37,022 nt of DNA from Elusimicrobiota bacterium (lineage in GTDB: Bacteria > Elusimicrobiota > Endomicrobiia > Endomicrobiales > Endomicrobiaceae), in contig JAFXOV010000014.1 of NCBI GenBank assembly GCA_017528425.1, positions 1 to 37,022 of the forward strand, written 5' to 3'. The notes beneath the pieces are model-generated. The model saw only the letters and a program-made list of their open reading frames with translations. It was not told the DNA's origin and made no database searches. Each line of letters begins with the position of its first letter. Within the stretch, counting starts at the first letter, position 1. The position numbers and the translations under genes were made by a program. Shown piece by piece: positions 1 through 6,974 of the stretch.

Positions 1-670
1 CATATAAAACCTTTATTAAGTCTGTTTCCGATTTATTCAAATAATAAGGATTAAACAATATAATTTTTCTGTAATTTGATAAACTCTTTGAAACATTTTT
101 ATTTGCATTATAATAACTGTATCCGAGAGTTGTTTTGTTTAATAAATCCAACTTTTCATGAAATAAAATTCTTATATCATGCAAATATTTTAATAAACTG
201 TTAATATTTGACGGTAAATCGTAACCTATATCGGCATTTAATTTTAAATTTAATAATTTTTTATTATCTATTTTTTCAACATCTAATGAGTGTATAAAAT
301 TTAATATTTCATAACTCCATTCAAAAAATTCCGAAAAAGATATATTTAAAAATTCTTTATTTTTAATATTTTCCTTTACTATTTCATATATAATGTATGC
401 ACTATCAATATTTGAAATAATTTTTTTATTTCCATATTTCTTATCTATTTCTCTTACAAGTTCGTCAAAGGTAAAAAATTTCGGTGGAATAAAAGCTTTT
501 TTTATTTTTTTTGATAACTCTTTTTTTATAAAAAGGCTCGGTCTGTGTGAAGGTGATATAATAACTATATCACTAAAATCCATATCTTTTTGTGATAATT
601 TCAATATATGATTTGTTGTATATTCTATTATATTATCATTGATTGATATATTTAATATATTTGAGCTCAT
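1..670 (-). CDS. AddB-like ATP-dependent nuclease subunit, N-terminal part (partial)
   Basis: Reading the minus strand from the ATG at 668-670 gives about 223 codons with no stop before the window edge, so the gene is truncated here and its C-terminus lies outside. The visible protein starts MSSNILNISIND and contains IVIISPSHRPSLFIKKEL followed by a KKAFIPPKFFTFDELV-like segment. In AddB/PD-(D/E)XK-type exonuclease subunits an N-terminal 'PN/SxRxxxxl...P.i.TfdeLv' pattern of this kind is the degenerate helicase start. The diagnostic C-terminal nuclease and Fe-S cysteines are not in the window, so the family call rests on this pattern alone. If correct, the product would work with an AddA partner in double-strand-break end resection. 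No clear Shine-Dalgarno precedes the ATG. The gene diverges from the Fe-S scaffold gene across a 123-bp gap. Confidence 0.55.
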   Translation of the reverse strand, partial: MSSNILNISINDNIIEYTTNHILKLSQKDMDFSDIVIISPSHRPSLFIKKELSKKIKKAFIPPKFFTFDELVREIDKKYGNKKIISNIDSAYIIYEIVKENIKNKEFLNISFSEFFEWSYEILNFIHSLDVEKIDNKKLLNLKLNADIGYDLPSNINSLLKYLHDIRILFHEKLDLLNKTTLGYSYYNANKNVSKSLSNYRKIILFNPYYLNKSETDLIKVLY

Positions 671-707
671 TTTTAATACAGCTTAATATATATTTTTAAT
701 ATTTTAT

Positions 708-736
708 TTGCAAACAATATCTCTTTTTAGTAAAAT
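708..736 (+). promoter_or_regulatory. Sigma-70-type promoter for the Fe-S scaffold/GGGtGRT operon
   Basis: TTGCAA at 708-713 and TAAAAT at 731-736 are separated by 17 bp, a near-consensus -35/-10 pair. Transcription would start near 743, leaving a leader of about 50 nt before the ATG at 794. A GAGGTG ribosome-binding site lies at 781-786. Confidence 0.6.
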
Positions 737-793
737 CAATATGTTTTAATTAACAAATTTTGGTAGTGCATAACAATAATGAGGTGAAAAAAA

Positions 794-1492
794 ATGAGTT
801 GTATGTGTTCGGAAGAAGTAAAAAAAATGTGCCCTGTAACAAAAGGTGCAAAACATGGTCCTGCGCCTATTCCTGAAGAAGGTAAATGGGTAAAGGCAAA
901 AGAAATAACAGACATCAGCGGTTTAACACACGGAGTAGGTTGGTGTGCACCGCAACAAGGAGCTTGCAAGCTTACACTTAATGTAAAAAACGGTATAATT
1001 GAAGAGGCTCTTGTTGAAACATTAGGTTGTTCCGGAATGACACATTCCGCAGCAATGGCAGCAGAAGTTTTATCGGGAAAAACATTACTTGAAGCATTAA
1101 ATTCGGATTTGGTTTGTGATGCAATCAATACCGCAATGAGAGAACTTTTCTTACAAATTGTTTACGGTAGAACTCAAACTGCATTTTCAGAAAACGGACT
1201 CCCGGTAGGTGCCGGTCTTGAAGATTTAGGTAAAGGTTTAAGATCTCAAGTAGGAACTATGTACAGCACAAAAGAAAAAGGTGTCAGATATTTGGAAATG
1301 GCAGAAGGTTATGTGTTGGAAATAGGTTTGGATAAAAATTCAGAAGTTATCGGATATAAATATGTTCATATCGGTAAAATGATGGAAGCCATAAGAAAAG
1401 GTATGGATCCTAAAGAAGCTTTGGAAAAAAATACGGGAACATACGGAAGATTTAACGAAGCAGTAAAGAAAATTAATCCAAGACACGAATAA
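794..1492 (+). CDS. NifU-type iron-sulfur cluster assembly scaffold protein
   Basis: A 232-residue protein related to the NifU/IscU N-terminal scaffold family. The signature GCSGMTHSAAMAAEVLSGKT places C79 where NifU-like proteins have a cluster-ligating cysteine. Further cysteines at C51, C58 and C108 and a cysteine-rich start (C3, C5, C13) could also bind metal. The C-terminal ~100 residues extend past the core scaffold and lack the CxxC NfU domain. The start is fixed by a GAGGTG Shine-Dalgarno seven bases upstream. The next gene begins 58 bp downstream on the same strand and encodes a GGGtGRT-family protein, a pairing that recurs in anaerobes. The predicted role is building or holding an Fe-S cluster for that partner or a shared target; this is inferred from family and context. 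No IscS or SUF genes are nearby. Confidence 0.8.
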   Translation: MSCMCSEEVKKMCPVTKGAKHGPAPIPEEGKWVKAKEITDISGLTHGVGWCAPQQGACKLTLNVKNGIIEEALVETLGCSGMTHSAAMAAEVLSGKTLLEALNSDLVCDAINTAMRELFLQIVYGRTQTAFSENGLPVGAGLEDLGKGLRSQVGTMYSTKEKGVRYLEMAEGYVLEIGLDKNSEVIGYKYVHIGKMMEAIRKGMDPKEALEKNTGTYGRFNEAVKKINPRHE

Positions 1493-1550
1493 TAACGACA
1501 GGTTATTGGGTTATAAGTTTATAAACTAAAATATTAACATGGAGTAAAAT

Positions 1551-2549
1551 ATGGTTACATTTGAAGGTTATGAAAGAAGAATAGACAAAATAAATGCTTG
1601 TATGAAAAAATACGGCATAAAAGATTTGGAAGATGCAAAATCAATTTGCACTTCAAAAGGTATTGATGTTGAAGCTATAGTTAAAGGTGTTCAACAAATA
1701 GCATTTGAAAATGCTGTTTGGGCATATACTTTAGGTGCGGCAATAGCAATAAAAGAAGGTGCAAAAACAGCATCTAAGGCTGCAGAATTAATAGGTATCG
1801 GTCTTCAAGCATTTTGTATTCCGGGATCTGTTGCAGATCAAAGAGCAGTAGGTTTAGGTCATGGAAACTTGGCAGCAATGTTACTCAGAGAAGAAACAAA
1901 ATGTTTCTGTTTCTTGGCAGGACATGAATCTTTTGCTGCTGCGGAAGGTGCAATAGGTATTGCAAGAACAGCAAACAAAGTAAGAAAAGAACCTTTAAGA
2001 GTTATTCTTAACGGTTTGGGTAAAGATGCAGCTTATATCATTTCAAGAATCAATGGTTTTACGGCTGTTGAAACGGAATATGATTATCATACAGGCAAAT
2101 TAAATATAGTAAGTGAAAAAGCTTTCTCGGACGGAGACAAAGCTAAAGTTAAATGTTACGGAGCAGATGATGTCAGTGAAGGCGTTGCAATAATGATACA
2201 CGAAGGTGTAGATGTTTCCATTACCGGAAATTCTACAAACCCTACAAGATTCCAGCACCCTGTTGCAGGAACATATAAGAAATGGGCAATTGAAAACGGC
2301 AAAAAGTATTTTTCTGTAGCTTCAGGCGGCGGTACCGGAAGAACATTGCATCCTGATAACATGGCTGCAGGTCCCGCTTCTTACGGTATGACTGATACTA
2401 TGGGAAGAATGCACGGAGATGCACAGTTTGCAGGTTCATCTTCCGTTCCAGCACACGTAGAAATGATGGGACTTATAGGTATGGGTAACAATCCTATGGT
2501 AGGTGCATCAGTAGCAGTAGCAGTTGCAGTTGAACAAGCAGCAAAATAG
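1551..2549 (+). CDS. GGGtGRT family protein, function unknown
   Basis: A 332-residue protein carrying the family-defining motif SGGGTGRTLHPD around residues 258-269, followed by a glycine- and methionine-rich tail (SYGMTDTMGRMHGDAQFAG). The family is named after this motif and has no established activity. The glycine-rich loop could bind a nucleotide or cofactor, but that is speculation. The start at 1551 is supported by GGAG at 1541-1544. It follows the NifU-type scaffold gene by 58 bp, apparently in one operon driven from 708-736, so the two products probably act together, for example the scaffold supplying an Fe-S cluster. Cysteines near residues 16 and 31 and the CFC pair near 120 are possible ligands. 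No terminator is visible downstream; the pilin promoter begins 24 bp after the stop. Confidence 0.85.
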   Translation: MVTFEGYERRIDKINACMKKYGIKDLEDAKSICTSKGIDVEAIVKGVQQIAFENAVWAYTLGAAIAIKEGAKTASKAAELIGIGLQAFCIPGSVADQRAVGLGHGNLAAMLLREETKCFCFLAGHESFAAAEGAIGIARTANKVRKEPLRVILNGLGKDAAYIISRINGFTAVETEYDYHTGKLNIVSEKAFSDGDKAKVKCYGADDVSEGVAIMIHEGVDVSITGNSTNPTRFQHPVAGTYKKWAIENGKKYFSVASGGGTGRTLHPDNMAAGPASYGMTDTMGRMHGDAQFAGSSSVPAHVEMMGLIGMGNNPMVGASVAVAVAVEQAAK

Positions 2550-2572
2550 AATAATTTTTACATAAATAATAC

Positions 2573-2601
2573 TTGACACTTTTATTTGAATAGGCTATAA
2601 T
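2573..2601 (+). promoter_or_regulatory. Exact-consensus sigma-70 promoter for the pilin gene
   Basis: TTGACA at 2573-2578, a 17-bp spacer and TATAAT at 2596-2601 match the bacterial housekeeping consensus perfectly. The -10 box overlaps the ATG at 2600, so that in-frame upstream codon lies before the transcript start and cannot be the translation start. Confidence 0.85.
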
Positions 2602-2659
2602 GAAAGTGTCGCAGGTAGAAAAAAATGTAAAAAAAAATAAAAAAAAAGGAGAAAAGGAC

Positions 2660-3058
2660 ATGAAGAGAAAAGGTTTTACACTTGTTGAGTTGGTTATCGT
2701 AATCGTTATCGTTGGTATCTTGTCTATCGTAGCTGTACCTATTTACAGAGGATACACAAGAAAAGCAATGGCAACAGAAGCAAAATCGTTGTTGGGTTCT
2801 ATCCAAATTGCAGAAAAAGTTTATTATGCTGCAAATTCAGTGTATTTTACAACCGCTGCAACAGCATATGCTGAAGATTTGGATGTTGATGCAAGAGCAA
2901 ACAAATACTTTAAGACTTTTACAATTTCAAGTACAGACACAAGTGGCTTTACAGCTTCAACAGCAGGAGAAACAGGTGGAGCAGCAGCTAACATTAGTAT
3001 AACATTGAAAGGACTTACAAACGGTTCTCCGGAATGGGTTGAATCAGGTTTACAATAA
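2660..3058 (+). CDS. Type IV pilin-like prepilin (N-methylation motif protein)
   Basis: A 132-residue prepilin. The leader MKRKG is followed by FTLVELVIVIVIVGILSIVA, the class III/type IVa prepilin signature. Cleavage after the glycine would leave Phe1 for N-methylation, and Glu5 is present. About 20 hydrophobic residues form the N-terminal helix, and the remainder is a small Ala/Thr/Gly-rich head. The start at 2660 is chosen because AAAGGAGAA ends just upstream and the longer frame from 2600 would begin inside the promoter -10 box. No pilus assembly ATPase, platform protein or prepilin peptidase is in the window, so this is a stand-alone pilin unit with its own promoter and terminator. It could be a major or minor pilin or a type II secretion pseudopilin. 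The low-complexity head fits a major pilin or competence-type pilin but does not decide. Confidence 0.85.
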   Translation: MKRKGFTLVELVIVIVIVGILSIVAVPIYRGYTRKAMATEAKSLLGSIQIAEKVYYAANSVYFTTAATAYAEDLDVDARANKYFKTFTISSTDTSGFTASTAGETGGAAANISITLKGLTNGSPEWVESGLQ

Positions 3059-3073
3059 TATTCTTTCATGGAT

Positions 3074-3111
3074 AAAAAAAACGGTGGTTTTAAAAACCAC
3101 CGTTTTTTTTT
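3074..3111. terminator. Bidirectional rho-independent terminator between pilin and metK
   Basis: ACGGTGGTTTT and its exact reverse complement form an 11-bp stem at 3081-3103, flanked by an A-tract (3074-3080) and a T-tract (3104-3111). The T-run appears downstream on either strand, so the structure can end both the pilin transcript (plus) and the metK transcript (minus), which converge here. Confidence 0.9.
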
Positions 3112-3125
3112 GTGTTCAAAATGTA

Positions 3126-4304
3126 TTATTTCAATAGTTTTTCAGCCAAATTTTTTATTTCTTGAGCCTTATTTGTTTGTTCCCATGTAAAATCTTGTCT
3201 GCCGAAATGACCGTAAGCGGCAGTTTTTGCAAATACCGGTTTTCTTAAATCCAAATATTTTATTATACCGTTAGGTGTTAGAGGAAACACTTTTCTTACT
3301 ATCGGTTCCAAAAGGTTACCTGCAACTTTGCCGGAATGATGCGTGTCTACCATTACCGATACAGGTTCTGCTACACCTATGGCATAAGCTAACTGAACGG
3401 TACATTTTTCGGCAATGCCGGAAGCTACTATATTTTTGGCAATATGTCTTGCCATATAACATGCACTTCTGTCAACTTTTGTGGAGTCTTTACCCGAAAA
3501 TGCTCCCCCGCCATGTGCCGCCATACCGCCATAAGTATCTACAATTATTTTTCTTCCGGTAAGACCGGTATCTGCCTGAGGTCCGCCTATAATAAATTTT
3601 CCTGTAGGATTTATATGTATTATCGTTTTTTTGTCTATTAAGTTACCTAAAACCGGTTTTATAACTTTATCAAAAATTTCTTTTTTTGCTTTTTTTGTAA
3701 TTTGGTTACCGCTTTTATCCAAAATTTCTTCAGTGTGTTGGGTAGAAAGAACTACCGTATCTACTCTGTATGGTTTCCAGTTTCTATATTCAACCGTAAC
3801 CTGTGTTTTTCCGTCCGGTCCTAAATATTTCAATATATTTTTCTTTCTTACTTCGGCAAGTCTTAAAGCCAATTTATGTGCCAACATTATCGGTAATGGC
3901 ATCAACTCTTTAGTCTCTTTACAGGCAAAACCTATCATCAAACCTTGGTCGCCTGCTCCGCCGGTATCTACACCTTGAGCAATATCGGGAGATTGTTCGT
4001 TTATTGTATCTATTATTGCGCAAGTTTTGTAATCAAAGCCAAACTTTGAATCGGTATAACCTATATTTTTTATGGCATTTTTTATAATTTCTCTTTTATT
4101 TATTTGAGCTTTTGTTGTTATTTCCCCGCCAACAACCAAAAGACCGTTGGAAACAAAAGTTTCACATGCTACTCTTGCTTTATCATCCTGTTTTAAAATT
4201 GCATCTAAAATGCTGTCCGATACGATATCACAAATTTTGTCGGGATGCCCTTCCGTTACGGATTCGGAAGTAAAAAACCATCCTCTTTCTTCCTGCTTTT
4301 TCAT
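3126..4304 (-). CDS. metK: S-adenosylmethionine synthase
   Basis: MetK makes S-adenosylmethionine from methionine and ATP in the cytoplasm. The 392-residue length is typical. The N-terminal signature [14 protein letters not shown] lies near residue 14, the central [12 protein letters not shown] follows, and the glycine-rich phosphate loop [20 protein letters not shown] contains the catalytic Lys/Asp residues of the family. The start ATG at 4304 has GAGGA upstream. A gene on the same strand lies beyond it, but a 103-bp gap with a possible promoter separates them, so metK is probably transcribed alone and ends at the bidirectional terminator. No SAM riboswitch is evident in the short leader. 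Nothing looks unusual in the sequence. Confidence 0.98.
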   Translation of the reverse strand: MKKQEERGWFFTSESVTEGHPDKICDIVSDSILDAILKQDDKARVACETFVSNGLLVVGGEITTKAQINKREIIKNAIKNIGYTDSKFGFDYKTCAIIDTINEQSPDIAQGVDTGGAGDQGLMIGFACKETKELMPLPIMLAHKLALRLAEVRKKNILKYLGPDGKTQVTVEYRNWKPYRVDTVVLSTQHTEEILDKSGNQITKKAKKEIFDKVIKPVLGNLIDKKTIIHINPTGKFIIGGPQADTGLTGRKIIVDTYGGMAAHGGGAFSGKDSTKVDRSACYMARHIAKNIVASGIAEKCTVQLAYAIGVAEPVSVMVDTHHSGKVAGNLLEPIVRKVFPLTPNGIIKYLDLRKPVFAKTAAYGHFGRQDFTWEQTNKAQEIKNLAEKLLK

Positions 4305-4338
4305 CTATCTATCCTCTTATATTTTTTTTCTTAAATTT

Positions 4339-4407
4339 CAATTATCAATTTTGTCTTTTTTAGATTATCAATTATAAATTATACATTGTAAATTATAAAT
4401 TGCCGTT
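4339..4407. repeat. AT-rich dispersed repeat (ATTTATAATT / TTTACAATG type)
   Basis: The spacer between metK and the nucleotidyltransferase gene is built of related short units (AATTATAAATT, ATTGTAAATTATAAATTG). Its right part, read on the minus strand from 4408 to about 4384, nearly matches the plus strand at 34915-34939, sharing the core CGGC(A/G)ATTTATAATTT followed by ACAATG. Related units occur at 16015-16045, 18243-18278 and 33431-33478. Confidence 0.6.
4364..4392 (-). promoter_or_regulatory. Candidate metK promoter within an AT-rich repeat
   Basis: On the minus strand TTTACA (complement of 4387-4392) and GATAAT (complement of 4364-4369) are 17 bp apart, and the transcript would start about 50 nt before metK. 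The call is tentative because the same AT-rich motif recurs in other intergenic regions and may simply resemble a promoter. Confidence 0.4.
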
Positions 4408-5430
4408 TTATTTTATATTAAACAACAGTCCGTTATAAACCGAAAGTTTTCCCGGAACATTTATTCCTATAATACTTGAACATAATTTCGCATGTTTTCC
4501 TATTATGGTATTATCCCAAATAATAGAATCTTTTATTATCGCATCATTTTGAATCTGGACATTGTTACCTATAACCGTTCCGTTATCAATAACAACGTTT
4601 TTCCCTATTTTACAATTTTTCCCTATAACAGATTTGCCTATAAACTTAACGGTTCTATCTATTTTACAACCGGAATCGGCAATAACTTCCGTATTTTTTA
4701 TTTTTTTACCGGTTATTTTAACCGATATTTTGTTAAACAAAGCATCTTTTATACCTTGTTTATATTCTTCTATATTCCCGATATCAGTCCAATATCCACT
4801 CATTAAATAGGCATATATAGGCTTTTTAAGTCTTAATAATCTCGGCCACAAATCTTTACCGAAATCATAAAAATTATCCGGAATGTGTTTAAATATTTCC
4901 GGTTCAAAAATATAAATTCCCGTATTTACCGTGTTGGAAAAAACTGAACTCCAAGTCGGCTTTTCCACAAATTTAACTATTTTGCCGAATTTATCCGTTA
5001 AAGTTATACCGTAGGGGAATCTCGTCTCAACTTGCTTTACTATCATTGTAGCAAGAGCTTTTTTCTTTTTATGAAAGGCAACGGCAGATGTTAAGTCTAT
5101 ATTCGATAATCCGTCTCCGGACATTACAATAAAAGTGGAATCGAAAAATTTTTTACATTTTTTAAGCCCGCCTGCCGTTCCCAATAAAGTTTCTTCCATG
5201 GAATAATTTATATCTACTCCAAACTTTTTACCGTCACCGAAATAACTTGTTATTTGTTCAGGTAAAGTATGCAAATTCATAACAACAGAATCAATGTTAT
5301 GCTTTTTTAAATTATTCAGCGTGTGTTCTATTACAGGCTTATTTAATAACGGAATCATCGGTTTCGGGCATTCAAAAGTTAAAGGTCTTAACCTTGTTCC
5401 AACTCCCGCAGCCAAAATAAAAGCTTTCAT
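4408..5430 (-). CDS. Sugar-phosphate nucleotidyltransferase with left-handed beta-helix C-terminus
   Basis: A 340-residue NDP-sugar pyrophosphorylase-type enzyme. The N-terminal Rossmann-like domain starts MKAFILAAGVGTRLRPLT with the G-x-G-T-R loop, followed by a CPKPMIPLLNKPVIEH substrate loop and an SGDG metal-binding motif near residue 110. After residue ~240, hexapeptide-like repeats (GKSVIGKNCKIGKNVVI, GTVIGNNVQI) predict a left-handed beta-helix. This arrangement is typical of mannose-1-phosphate guanylyltransferase and glucose-1-phosphate nucleotidyltransferases; the exact sugar and base cannot be told from sequence alone. The start at 5430 is chosen over an upstream in-frame TTG (5454) because GAGGGAG lies just before this ATG. 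It follows holA by 49 bp on the same strand. It likely supplies activated sugar for surface polysaccharide. Confidence 0.9.
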   Translation of the reverse strand: MKAFILAAGVGTRLRPLTFECPKPMIPLLNKPVIEHTLNNLKKHNIDSVVMNLHTLPEQITSYFGDGKKFGVDINYSMEETLLGTAGGLKKCKKFFDSTFIVMSGDGLSNIDLTSAVAFHKKKKALATMIVKQVETRFPYGITLTDKFGKIVKFVEKPTWSSVFSNTVNTGIYIFEPEIFKHIPDNFYDFGKDLWPRLLRLKKPIYAYLMSGYWTDIGNIEEYKQGIKDALFNKISVKITGKKIKNTEVIADSGCKIDRTVKFIGKSVIGKNCKIGKNVVIDNGTVIGNNVQIQNDAIIKDSIIWDNTIIGKHAKLCSSIIGINVPGKLSVYNGLLFNIK

Positions 5431-5479
5431 GAAATCTCCCTCAAAAATTCTCAAAAATTACAAAGCGTTTTTTATTATA

Positions 5480-6496
5480 CTACTTACAGATAAATAAGAC
5501 AAGATTTTCTATTGCGGATTTATCATCGGTTTTACCGGTTTTTAATGCTATATCGGTTTTCAAAATTTCTTTCAAACATTTTTTCAAATGTACCAAACTA
5601 TATTTCGATAAATTTGCCGCATACTTGTATTGAAAATAAGAATAAACTCTGACATAGTTTAAAGCATCTTGTGAAGTATAATTCTTTTCTTCCATTAAAC
5701 TTTTTGCAGTTAACATTTTTCTTACCGCACCTGAAATCGTAGATAATAATCCTATCGCACTTTCACCGGTCTTAAGCATTTGTTCAACAATAAACAGAGA
5801 ATATTTAACATTTTTTTCCTCTATAGCATTTGTCAGCATAAAAATATTTATTTCTTTTGTAAATCCGCTTATTTTAACGAAATCCTCTACGGTTACAGTT
5901 TGTTTCTCTTTACCTAAATACAACGAAATTTTTTCTATTTCGTTAGATACATTTTGTAAATCAAGACCGGTATCGTTTATTATTTGTTGAACAACATCAG
6001 GTTCTATATTTTTTCCCCTGTTATTAAACTCTTCCTGTATAAAATTTTTGACGTCTTTTTCATATAATTTTTTACAATCAACACAATAACAATTATCACT
6101 TTTTTCGCACAATGTTATTAAATCTTTTCTTTTCGATGTGGAATTTTTTATTTTTTCGGGAAATATTATTATAAAACAAGCAGTATCTACGGGATTTTCT
6201 ATTATTTTTGTAATTATTTTAAAATCATCATTTTTCAATTTGTTTGCCATTTTCAAAATAACTATTCTTTTGTCGGTTAAAAACGGCAAAGTTTCAACGG
6301 AATTTAAAATATCGTTACCCGAACATTCCGTTGCCTGAAAAATTTCTCTGTTTAAATCATCGGTATTTACAACTTTTTCTATTCTTTTAAGACTGTCTTC
6401 CAATAAAAAAGATTCTTCCCCCGCCAAAAAATATACAGGGCTTATTTTTTTTGCCGACAAATTTTTTCTAAACATAGATACGGTTGAAAATTTCAT
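5480..6496 (-). CDS. holA: DNA polymerase III delta subunit
   Basis: HolA is the clamp-loader delta subunit that opens the beta sliding clamp. The 338-residue length is right for the family. The N-terminus has the SPVYFLAGEESFLLEDSL pattern of delta proteins, followed by the divergent AAA+ fold. The FTKEINIFMLTNAIEEKN segment starts the C-terminal collar, and GESAIGLLSTISGAVRKML matches the conserved helix in that region. Delta lacks a functional Walker A motif, and none is seen here. It begins 10 bp after pgpA ends, so it is probably transcribed with pgpA and the upstream membrane TPR gene. Identity is by family pattern; delta subunits diverge strongly, but several segments agree. Confidence 0.92.
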   Translation of the reverse strand: MKFSTVSMFRKNLSAKKISPVYFLAGEESFLLEDSLKRIEKVVNTDDLNREIFQATECSGNDILNSVETLPFLTDKRIVILKMANKLKNDDFKIITKIIENPVDTACFIIIFPEKIKNSTSKRKDLITLCEKSDNCYCVDCKKLYEKDVKNFIQEEFNNRGKNIEPDVVQQIINDTGLDLQNVSNEIEKISLYLGKEKQTVTVEDFVKISGFTKEINIFMLTNAIEEKNVKYSLFIVEQMLKTGESAIGLLSTISGAVRKMLTAKSLMEEKNYTSQDALNYVRVYSYFQYKYAANLSKYSLVHLKKCLKEILKTDIALKTGKTDDKSAIENLVLFICK

Positions 6497-6506
6497 TTAA
6501 AAACCT

Positions 6507-6974
6507 TTAAAAAATATACATAACAAAATACAATATAATTGTAGCATAAAAACCGGCAAAAATATCATCCAATATAACGCCGAAAGCATTTTTTATTTTC
6601 TTGTCGGCATAACTTACGGGAAACGGTTTTGTTATATCAAATAATCTAAACAATACAAACCCCACAATATACGGAATAATACTTTTGGAATTTTTTAGTT
6701 TATCTGCCACTAATAAAAAAGTTACGGATTGTCCTATAAATTCATCTATTACCACAAAGGACGGATCGTGAGATGTATACATTAAAACTTTTTTAACTGA
6801 AAACATTGCAATAACAAATATGCTTACTATTGTTATAACTAAGCCTACAAATCCGAAATTATAGTTTATAAAAAATATTACAGGTAAACTTACCAAAGAA
6901 CCTATTGTACCGGGCGCTTTCGGGAAATATCCGCAATAAAAAAGTGTTGATATAAAAAATGCTAATTTTTTCAT
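6507..6974 (-). CDS. pgpA: Phosphatidylglycerophosphatase A
   Basis: PgpA removes phosphate from phosphatidylglycerol phosphate to give phosphatidylglycerol in the inner membrane. The 155-residue protein has the family's N-terminal GYFPKAPGTIGSLVSLPV motif, the acidic VVIDEFIGQ motif near residue 75, and FRLFDITKPFP followed by GVILDDIFAG toward the C-terminus; the Asp and Glu residues bind magnesium. Hydrophobic segments between these motifs make it a small integral membrane protein. Its ATG overlaps the TGA of the upstream membrane TPR gene (ATGA, 6971-6974), indicating translational coupling. Confidence 0.95.
   Translation of the reverse strand: MKKLAFFISTLFYCGYFPKAPGTIGSLVSLPVIFFINYNFGFVGLVITIVSIFVIAMFSVKKVLMYTSHDPSFVVIDEFIGQSVTFLLVADKLKNSKSIIPYIVGFVLFRLFDITKPFPVSYADKKIKNAFGVILDDIFAGFYATIILYFVMYIF

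Noticed and set aside
393-611. Plus-strand 72-codon frame rich in Phe and Ile
   Set aside because: It lies antisense to the AddB-like frame, which has a better protein pattern; the Phe/Ile richness reflects Lys/Asn codons on the opposite strand.
736-1128. Minus-strand 130-codon frame
   Set aside because: It is antisense to the NifU-type scaffold gene, which has a promoter, a Shine-Dalgarno and clear family motifs.
2600-2659. 20-residue longer N-terminus for the pilin
   Set aside because: The codon at 2600 is inside the -10 box of an exact-consensus promoter, and the prepilin leader plus Shine-Dalgarno fit the ATG at 2660.
2808-3002. Gln-rich plus-strand frame inside the pilin gene
   Set aside because: It is an out-of-frame reading of GCA/ACA-rich pilin codons with no start signals.
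4339-4407. AT-rich repeats as a CRISPR array
   Set aside because: Units are short, imperfect and contiguous, with no unique spacers and no cas genes nearby.
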